DNA from: Alistipes sp.
GTDB taxonomy: Bacteria > Bacteroidota > Bacteroidia > Bacteroidales > Rikenellaceae
Assembly: GCA_017384185.1 (NCBI GenBank)
Contig: JAFNUH010000216.1
Coordinates: 1-11,945, forward strand
DNA length: 11,945 bases
Direction: 5' to 3'
The notes beneath the pieces are model-generated. The model searched no databases, was not told the DNA's origin, and saw only the letters and a program-made list of their open reading frames with translations. Shown piece after piece: positions 7,018 to 11,945 of the stretch. The position numbers and the translations under genes are program-made. Numbering within the stretch: position 1 is the stretch's first letter; each line of letters begins with the position of its first letter.

Positions 7018-7314
7018 TTAGTTTGATGCTTTCGTCAGTAGCGCAATGCACTTGTCAACCTCCCGCAATAACAGGTTGATGCGTGCACGTGATTTCGCTT
7101 TGTCCGATGACTTACCACCCAGACTCTCAGCCAGACGCAAGCGCTGCACCTCGGCCTTCAGCTCACGTATCTGCTCCTCCTGCTCACGCACCTCGGTGCG
7201 AAGCTCATCACGCTCCTTGCACACCTGGGCATAGTCAGCCTCGAGCTTCTCGTGCTGAGCAATCACTCGCTCTGCCTGTGCCTGAATGTGTGTTATGATA
7301 CTTTTGCAAGCCAT
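7018..7314 (-). CDS. Small coiled-coil protein upstream of zapA
   Basis: A 98-residue hydrophilic protein dominated by a heptad-like coiled coil from about residue 10 to 65 (HEKLEADYAQVCKERDEL and REQEEQIRELKAEVQRLRL), a short linker with GGKSSDKAK, and a C-terminal helix (INLLLREVDKCIALL). I do not recognise a named family. The frame is open to 7347, but that first codon is a TTG lying inside the promoter -7 box, so the ATG at 7314 is the credible start. It sits 27 bases upstream of zapA in the same operon. The length, composition and position make a ZapB-like partner of ZapA a reasonable guess, not a demonstrated function. Confidence 0.82.
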   Translation of the reverse strand: MACKSIITHIQAQAERVIAQHEKLEADYAQVCKERDELRTEVREQEEQIRELKAEVQRLRLAESLGGKSSDKAKSRARINLLLREVDKCIALLTKASN

Positions 7315-7344
7315 CTGAATGTGGTAAATACGGTTTTTAACACT

Positions 7345-7376
7345 CAAAGATATATAAAAAATATCTTTTTCGCAAA
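7345..7376 (-). promoter_or_regulatory. Promoter of the coiled-coil gene and zapA
   Basis: On the minus strand, TTTG (7373-7376) is followed after 20 bases by TATCTTTG (7345-7352), a complete match to the Bacteroidota -33/-7 consensus. Transcription should start near 7339, giving a leader of about 25 bases before the ATG at 7314. It lies in the 102-base gap after rimO; no hairpin terminator for rimO is visible there. Confidence 0.8.
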
Positions 7377-7416
7377 TTTTGACCCACTCTATGCCGTAAA
7401 TTGCGCAAATGCTATA

Positions 7417-8733
7417 TTAGCTACGCCTTTTGCGTGATGGGGCTATCACCTCGCCGTAGAGGTCGTAACCCTCGGCACCCGTGATGCGTACATCGTAGAA
7501 GTGTCCACGACGCAACTGTCTCTGCTCGGCGGGAATCAATATCTCCTGGTCAACCTCTGGTGAGTCGTACTCCGAGCGTGCCACGTAGTAGTCACCCTGA
7601 CGTGAGTCAACGATAACTCGCATCGTGCGTCCTACACGTGAGAGGTTGTTATCTAATGCTATCTGCTCTTGTATGAGCATTATGCGGTCGGCACGGCGCT
7701 GCTTCTCCTCCTCGGCAACGTCATCCTTGAGATTCTCTGCCGAGTAGGTGCCCTCCTCCTCCGAGTAGGGGAATACGCCCAGACGCTCGAACTTAGCCTC
7801 ACGCACAAACGCCTCCAACTCCGCAATATCCTCAGCCGTCTCACCCGGGTAGCCAACCAAAAGGGTGGTGCGCAGAGCAATGTCGGGGATACGCTCACGC
7901 AGGCGTGCGATAAGCTCCATAGCCTCCGCCTTTGTGTGGCGGCGCTTCATCGCTGAGAGCATATTGTCTGAGATGTGCTGGAAGGGAATGTCGAGATATT
8001 TGCAAATCTTTGGCTCTCGTGCCATCACCTCAATAACATCCTCGGGGAATGCGGCGGGGTAGGCGTAGTGCAGACGAATCCACTCTATGCCCTCGATGCG
8101 ACACAGCTCGGTCAAGAGGTCTGCCAAGCGACGACGACCATAGAGGTCGATGCCGTAGTAGGTTGTATCTTGTGCGATGACCATTATCTCCTTCACGCCA
8201 CGTGCCGCCAACTTGCGAGCCTCCTCCAATACCTGCTCCATCGGCACCGACTCGTGCTTGCCACGAATAAGCGGTATGGCGCAGTAGCCGCAGAGCCAGT
8301 TGCAGCCCTCCGAAATCTTTAGGTAGGCGTAGTGCGAGGGTGTGGTGAGTACTCGCTCGGTCTCATTCTCCGCCTTATACTCTGCACCCAGCGTTGCAAC
8401 AATGTCAGCCCAATCCTTTACGCCGAAGTAGTCGTCCACCTCGGGAATCTCCTCACGTAGCTCGTCGGCATAACGCTCGCTCAGACAACCAATGACGAAG
8501 AGCTTTTCGATTAGCCCAGCCTCCTTGGCAGCCACGGCATCGAGTATCGTCTCGATACTCTCCTGCTTGGCATCGCCGATAAATCCGCAGGTGTTGATAA
8601 CCACCACCTTGGCATCGGTGCGGTCGCTGTCGAACGAGAGCTGATAACCAGCCGCTGCAAGTTGCGCCATCAAGTGCTCGCTGTCAACCGTATTCTTCGA
8701 GCAACCTAAGGTTATGACATTTATCTTCTTCAT
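7417..8733 (-). CDS. rimO: Ribosomal protein S12 methylthiotransferase RimO
   Basis: The 438-residue radical-SAM enzyme adds a methylthio group to the conserved aspartate of ribosomal protein S12. The N-terminal UPF0004 domain carries C11 (TLGCSKN), C49 (NTCGF) and C83 (GCLSERY), the ligands of the auxiliary iron-sulfur cluster. The radical-SAM triad is C144, C148 and C151 in SEGCNWLCGYCAIP. A TRAM domain fills about residues 366-432. The TLGCSKNTVDSE opening distinguishes RimO from MiaB. Its ATG overlaps the stop of the upstream DNA methyltransferase in TAATG, so translation is probably coupled to that gene. In related genomes rimO typically follows ftsY; here a restriction-modification pair lies between them. 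No promoter of its own was found, so it likely depends on the ftsY transcript. Confidence 0.96.
   Translation of the reverse strand: MKKINVITLGCSKNTVDSEHLMAQLAAAGYQLSFDSDRTDAKVVVINTCGFIGDAKQESIETILDAVAAKEAGLIEKLFVIGCLSERYADELREEIPEVDDYFGVKDWADIVATLGAEYKAENETERVLTTPSHYAYLKISEGCNWLCGYCAIPLIRGKHESVPMEQVLEEARKLAARGVKEIMVIAQDTTYYGIDLYGRRRLADLLTELCRIEGIEWIRLHYAYPAAFPEDVIEVMAREPKICKYLDIPFQHISDNMLSAMKRRHTKAEAMELIARLRERIPDIALRTTLLVGYPGETAEDIAELEAFVREAKFERLGVFPYSEEEGTYSAENLKDDVAEEEKQRRADRIMLIQEQIALDNNLSRVGRTMRVIVDSRQGDYYVARSEYDSPEVDQEILIPAEQRQLRRGHFYDVRITGAEGYDLYGEVIAPSRKRRS
8721..8729. repeat. 9-base direct repeat, copy at the rimO side
   Basis: TTATCTTCT on the plus strand lies within codons 2-5 of rimO. 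The identical 9 bases occur at 10586-10594, at the other edge of the restriction-modification pair. It may be a junction footprint, or chance reuse of a purine-rich (AGAAGATAA) translation-start sequence. Confidence 0.4.
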
Positions 8734-9731
8734 TACTTTATACCAACTTCTTGTAAAGTTTGTTTTATTTGCATAGCAATATGGTAAGCCAAATTAACAG
8801 GTACGGCATTGCCAATCATTTTGTAACCGTAATTTACTTCGTCGTAAATAAACTGAAAGTCGTCGGGAAATCCTTGTATTCGAGCAACTTCTCGGACAGT
8901 CATCCTGCGATATAGATGCTCTTTGCCAACGACAAAACGTTGTTTATCCTTGCCGATTTTCTCCATTTTAGGAGCTTGAGGGTGCAATTGGCATTGTCTT
9001 CCACTGGCTTGTACCGTAAACGCAGGCTCATCCCAGGTGCGTACACGATTACGAGACATAAATATAGGAGAAAAATCTCCTATAAAGTATTCGTGATTAG
9101 CTACCTTACATTCATCTCCGTTACTCCTATTTTTAGGGCGTGCAGCGATTGCATTATCTTTTAAGTCCCATATACAATCTTTGAGAGTCGGCTTTTGAGC
9201 AAGAGGTTTTGGATAATTGAAATTGGTAATTCCAAGATCTTTACGAAATCCAACAAAAAAAACTCTATCTCGGTCTTCCGCAACACCGTAATCATTGGCA
9301 TTTAGCATCTTTCTAAATAGATTATATCCCGCTTGTTGGAATAATTCTATAAAATGCGATACTGCTTCTGAATGACGTTGCGCCATCATTCCAGATACAT
9401 TTTCTGCAACGAAAAATAACGGTTGTTTATCTCTAAGTACACGAATGTATTCATAGAAAAGTTGACCTCGCTGATCTTTGATTCCTTTCAATGCTCCAGC
9501 TTCACTCCACGATTGACAAGGTGGACCGCCAATTATACCATCCGCATCTGGGAATTCTGCAGAAAAAACGTTGCGAATATCTCCTTCTATAAGCTGTACG
9601 TTAGGAAAGTTTGCTTTGTAGGTAGGTGTTATTTTTTTATCGTATTCGTTGGCTGCAATAGTCGTAAATCCTGCTTTGTGAAAACCTAAATCCAAACCTC
9701 CTGCACCGCAAAATAGGCTAATGAGTTTCAT
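8733..9731 (-). CDS. DNA (cytosine-5-)-methyltransferase, NgoPII type
   Basis: A 332-residue C5-cytosine DNA methyltransferase, the protective half of a type II restriction-modification system. Motif I is [14 protein letters not shown] (4-17), motif IV is GGPPCQSW with catalytic C72, motif VI is ENV (110-112), motif VIII is the RDR region (154-156), motif IX is the [17 protein letters not shown] region (275-291) and motif X is GNAVPVN (307-313). The target-recognition region between VIII and IX includes [20 protein letters not shown] and closely resembles my memory of M.NgoPII, which modifies GGCC. The ATG at 9731 overlaps the endonuclease gene by 14 bases, and the TAA stop overlaps the rimO ATG. 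The gene is clearly richer in A+T than rimO and ftsY (about 40% GC in a sampled line against about 63%), suggesting transfer. No vsr repair gene is nearby. Confidence 0.94.
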   Translation of the reverse strand: MKLISLFCGAGGLDLGFHKAGFTTIAANEYDKKITPTYKANFPNVQLIEGDIRNVFSAEFPDADGIIGGPPCQSWSEAGALKGIKDQRGQLFYEYIRVLRDKQPLFFVAENVSGMMAQRHSEAVSHFIELFQQAGYNLFRKMLNANDYGVAEDRDRVFFVGFRKDLGITNFNYPKPLAQKPTLKDCIWDLKDNAIAARPKNRSNGDECKVANHEYFIGDFSPIFMSRNRVRTWDEPAFTVQASGRQCQLHPQAPKMEKIGKDKQRFVVGKEHLYRRMTVREVARIQGFPDDFQFIYDEVNYGYKMIGNAVPVNLAYHIAMQIKQTLQEVGIK

Positions 9732-10584
9732 TGTAGCGATATGTTATTAGTTTGGCAGACTTTAATCGTGCAGGGTTGTTAGGATTGGGTATATCAATAT
9801 TTGTAATTTCAACACCATTTACCTCCTCTGCAAGTTCGTATAGCAAATGACCATTACCTAATGCCTCAAACTTCTCATTATTTATGATTGCCATTAATGA
9901 AAAACGGTCATCGGGTCTTACGCTAAAATATGGCTTAAAAACTTTTAAGGGGTGTTCAATGTGCCACATACCTCTAACTCGTAAATATGTTATTCCTAAT
10001 GGATCAACACGATTTACTCGACCTAATTCGTTTGTTTCGGCAAATTCTACATCTGGAATCTCCTCTACTCCGTTTTTGATAATGTTCTTGATGCGTTCGT
10101 ACACATCTTTGTTGGCGCAATAATCACTACCATATACTAAGCATAGAGCACGCAATCTTCTTGAACGTTTGTCCACTACGCCTATGGCATATATCATATC
10201 TTTCTCACTCCAATCTTCGCAAGTCCTGCACTCCTCTTTAAGCATATTATCATTGGAAAATAACTTAGCCTTTGGATAACTACTATTTAGAGGAATATCT
10301 CCGACCATACTTTCAATCTTCTTGATTTCAATCGCATCACCACCCTTTAACATCGCATCGGGGGGATTATTTTGGTTTGCGGTATATGAAAAAGTTTGGC
10401 TTATTTTCTGTAAGCGGACTTGATGGTTTTGCTCACCTATAGTATCGCAGAAAGCATCTTTTATATATTCTTCAAGAGCTTCTCCCATTGCATTTGCTCG
10501 ATTATGCGCCTGATTACGAGTATTAATTGTGTAATCAGGTGTGCGAACTATCGTGCAGATTGCATCTATGATATTTCTACTCAT
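9718..10584 (-). CDS. Type II restriction endonuclease, NgoPII family
   Basis: The 288-residue protein matches, from memory, the NgoPII restriction endonuclease family, for which GGCC is the recognition site. Landmarks are the [13 protein letters not shown] segment (33-45), the [16 protein letters not shown] segment (64-79), and a PD-(D/E)xK nuclease core with P75-D76 followed by E86-I87-K88 in [10 protein letters not shown]. Further family stretches are YPKAKLFS (103-110), [13 protein letters not shown] with two cysteines, and [20 protein letters not shown] (186-205). The catalytic residues are intact and the length is normal, so it is probably active. Its ATG lies 11 bases after the ftsY stop and its end overlaps the methyltransferase start by 14 bases. 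I found no TAnnTTTG promoter for the methyltransferase inside this gene and no controller (C) protein gene. Confidence 0.92.
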   Translation of the reverse strand: MSRNIIDAICTIVRTPDYTINTRNQAHNRANAMGEALEEYIKDAFCDTIGEQNHQVRLQKISQTFSYTANQNNPPDAMLKGGDAIEIKKIESMVGDIPLNSSYPKAKLFSNDNMLKEECRTCEDWSEKDMIYAIGVVDKRSRRLRALCLVYGSDYCANKDVYERIKNIIKNGVEEIPDVEFAETNELGRVNRVDPLGITYLRVRGMWHIEHPLKVFKPYFSVRPDDRFSLMAIINNEKFEALGNGHLLYELAEEVNGVEITNIDIPNPNNPARLKSAKLITYRYNETH

Positions 10585-10585
10585 A

Positions 10586-10594
10586 TTATCTTCT
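10586..10594. repeat. 9-base direct repeat, copy at the ftsY side
   Basis: TTATCTTCT lies between the ftsY stop codon and the endonuclease ATG and is identical to 8721-8729. On the coding strand it reads AGAAGATAA, two bases before the ATG, where it could also act as a purine-rich ribosome-binding stretch. Confidence 0.4.
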
Positions 10595-10595
10595 A

Positions 10596-11633
10596 CTACT
10601 TCTGCTCCCCGAAAAGGGCGTCAACAAATTGGCGACGGTCGAACATACGGAGCTGGTCGATGCCCTCGCCGATACCGATATAACGTACGGGGATATGGAA
10701 CTGGTCGCTGATGCCAATCACAACGCCGCCCTTAGCCGTGCCGTCCAACTTGGTGATTGTGAGCGATGTAACCTGCGTAGCCTGCGTAAATTGGCGTGCC
10801 TGCTCAAAGGCATTCTGTCCTGTCGAGCCGTCCAAGACGAGCATCACCTCGTGCGGAGCGTTGGGGATAACCTTCGCCATCACGTTGCGAATCTTCGTCA
10901 GCTCGTTCATCAAACCAATCTTATTGTGCAGGCGGCCCGCAGTGTCAATCAACACCACGTCGGCACCATTTGCCACTGCCGACTTCAGCGTGTCGTATGC
11001 TACCGATGCGGGGTCTGAGCCCATCTCCTGACGAATCATCGTTGCCCCTGCACGCTCAGCCCAAACCGCCAACTGGTCGATAGCGGCTGCTCGGAATGTG
11101 TCGGCAGCACCGATATATACCTTGCGACCAGCCTTTGTGAGCTGTGCGGCGAGCTTTCCGATAGTCGTTGTCTTGCCGGCGCCATTCACACCCACAACCA
11201 TCATAACGTATGGCGTGCCCTCCTGCACCTCCAGACCGAAGTCCTTCTGCGATGAGTGCGACTCCTCCATCAGCTGCGCAATCTCGTCACGCAGGATGGC
11301 GTTCAGCTCCGAGGTGTTCATATATTTGTCACGTGCGATGCGCTCCTCGATGTGGTTGATGATTTTCACGGTGGTCTCCACACCCACATCCGAGGTGATG
11401 AGCACCTCCTCCAGGTCGTCCAGCACGTCGGCATCGACTGTCGAGCGACCCGCTACGGCACGTGCCAACTTCGAGAAGAAACCCGTCTTGGTCTTCTCCA
11501 ATCCCTCGGCAAGCTCCTCCTTCTTCGCCTGCTCCTCACGTGCAGCCTCCTGCGCCTCTGCTGCCTGCTGCTCGGGTGTTGCGGCGGGCGCTGCAGTATC
11601 TTTTTTCTTCTTAAAAAGGTCAAAAAATCCCAT
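10596..11633 (-). CDS. ftsY: Signal recognition particle receptor FtsY
   Basis: The 345-residue SRP GTPase receptor docks ribosome-SRP complexes at the membrane. A short acidic/Ala-rich, Lys-containing A region (about 1-48) precedes the NG domain. Visible GTPase motifs are G1 GVNGAGKTT (148-156), the insertion-box DTFRAAA (178-184), G3 DTAGR (230-234), G4 TKLDG (294-298) and the closing IGEGIDQLRMFD. The frame is open to 11681, but the ATG at 11633 starts with MGFFDLFKKKK, the usual beginning for this family, and lies downstream of the promoter. The coding end is intact, with a second TAG directly after the stop. The restriction-modification pair begins 11 bases later, so it is transcribed from the ftsY promoter unless another exists. 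Confidence 0.96.
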   Translation of the reverse strand: MGFFDLFKKKKDTAAPAATPEQQAAEAQEAAREEQAKKEELAEGLEKTKTGFFSKLARAVAGRSTVDADVLDDLEEVLITSDVGVETTVKIINHIEERIARDKYMNTSELNAILRDEIAQLMEESHSSQKDFGLEVQEGTPYVMMVVGVNGAGKTTTIGKLAAQLTKAGRKVYIGAADTFRAAAIDQLAVWAERAGATMIRQEMGSDPASVAYDTLKSAVANGADVVLIDTAGRLHNKIGLMNELTKIRNVMAKVIPNAPHEVMLVLDGSTGQNAFEQARQFTQATQVTSLTITKLDGTAKGGVVIGISDQFHIPVRYIGIGEGIDQLRMFDRRQFVDALFGEQK

Positions 11634-11682
11634 AATCTTCTTCGGTTTTGCGCCCGTACGTTCGCACAAGCATATTTTCACG

Positions 11683-11714
11683 CAAAGTTATGATTTTTTG
11701 AGGATAATACCAAA
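11683..11714 (-). promoter_or_regulatory. Promoter of ftsY and the genes after it
   Basis: On the minus strand TTTG (11711-11714) is followed after 20 bases by TAACTTTG (11683-11690), a full match to the Bacteroidota consensus. Transcription should begin near 11677, giving a leader of about 44 bases. It is the only good promoter seen upstream of the endonuclease, methyltransferase and rimO. Confidence 0.8.
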
Positions 11715-11763
11715 TTGTGGGGCAGGGTTATACATTATATATTAGGATGGCAGATATAGGCAC

Positions 11764-11803
11764 ACAAAAAATGCGCACCCGAAAAGGATGCGCATTTTTT
11801 TGT
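11764..11803 (-). terminator. Intrinsic terminator after the DUF4295 gene
   Basis: AAAAAATGCGCA (11766-11777) and TGCGCATTTTTT (11789-11800) form a 12-bp stem, with T-runs on both strands, so it can act in both directions. It lies about 30 bases after the DUF4295 stop and separates that upstream operon from the ftsY promoter. Confidence 0.88.
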
Positions 11804-11830
11804 ATTAAACTTTTGGGTTTAATGCAAAAA

Positions 11831-11945
11831 TTATTTCTCAGCGAAGTAAGCCTTGATGTCAGCCTCCTCAAGAATGTTCTGAGTCTTGAAGATGTAAGCA
11901 CCGGTCTTCTCTGATTTCACCATCTTGATGCACTTGGTGTACTTC
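11831..11945 (-). CDS. DUF4295 family protein (C-terminal part only)
   Basis: The window edge cuts this gene. The 37 visible residues read KYTKCIKMVKSEKTGAYIF at the start and end in EEADIKAYFAEK before TAA. The CIKMVKS-KTGAY pattern and the place just upstream of ftsY fit the DUF4295 family, a short (about 50-residue) Bacteroidota protein usually encoded after the ribosomal proteins bL28 and bL33. I recall that a Bacteroidota-specific large-subunit ribosomal protein (bL38) was assigned to this locus, but I am not certain of that link. It was found by reading the minus strand directly up to the edge. Confidence 0.82.
   Translation of the reverse strand, partial: KYTKCIKMVKSEKTGAYIFKTQNILEEADIKAYFAEK

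Noticed and set aside
7315..7347. Extended N-terminus for the coiled-coil protein, starting at 7347.
   Set aside because: The first codon is a TTG inside the TATCTTTG promoter box, so it would lie upstream of the transcript start.
7401..7408. Palindrome TTGCGCAA downstream of rimO.
   Set aside because: Only 8 bases with no loop and no T-run; it cannot act as a terminator, and a single copy is weak evidence for an operator.
11098..11745. Plus-strand frame of 215 codons opposite ftsY.
   Set aside because: It is an antisense shadow of ftsY and reads through the ftsY promoter with Ser/Ala/Cys-rich low-complexity sequence.
1..11945. Scarcity of GGCC (six sites found by eye: 6141, 6426, 6886, 6985, 7153, 10934), which might reflect avoidance caused by the GGCC-specific system.
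   Set aside because: CCGG is nearly as scarce (about eight by eye), so the low number may be general composition and codon use rather than restriction avoidance. A genome-wide count corrected for composition would be needed.
1..11945. CRISPR array, tRNA, rRNA or insertion sequence.
   Set aside because: No regularly spaced repeats, no cloverleaf and no transposase-like frame were seen on either strand.

Overview
The window reads as a chromosomal segment of a member of the Bacteroidota, most likely order Bacteroidales; a Rikenellaceae/Alistipes-like host is a guess from the moderately high GC and the gene families. Support for the phylum comes from several promoters of the TTTG / TAnnTTTG type, a DUF4271 protein, a DUF4295 protein downstream of which sits ftsY, and the overall gene order. 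Nearly all of it is housekeeping DNA.

Plus strand, 1-3750: a membrane histidine kinase overlaps a six-helix DUF4271 membrane protein by one base. These are followed by a uroporphyrinogen-III synthase family gene (hemD) with its own promoter inside the DUF4271 gene, then rnpA (RNase P protein) and yidD (membrane insertion factor), which overlap by 44 bases. A perfect 16-bp hairpin at 3712-3747 closes this block.

Minus strand, 3822-7350: a Crp/Fnr-family regulator with its own promoter; a 270-base intergenic region with two separate minus-strand terminators and a possible short RNA between them; rny (RNase Y); a structured RNA that looks like 6S RNA; an odd adenine-free tract with a strict pentanucleotide phase; zapA; and a small coiled-coil gene upstream of zapA that may be a ZapB-like partner. 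The coiled-coil/zapA pair has a clear promoter at 7345-7376.

Minus strand, 7417-11945: in transcription order, the 3' end of a DUF4295 gene, a strong hairpin terminator, the ftsY promoter, ftsY (SRP receptor), a type II restriction endonuclease of the NgoPII family, its cytosine-C5 DNA methyltransferase, and rimO (ribosomal protein S12 methylthiotransferase). The restriction-modification pair is AT-rich compared with its neighbours, sits precisely between ftsY and rimO, and overlaps rimO by one base (TAATG). It appears to depend on the ftsY promoter. This is the main accessory feature of the window; by homology to NgoPII it should recognise GGCC.

No tRNA, rRNA, CRISPR array, transposase or complete mobile element was seen. 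All counts, foldings and promoter calls were made by eye.
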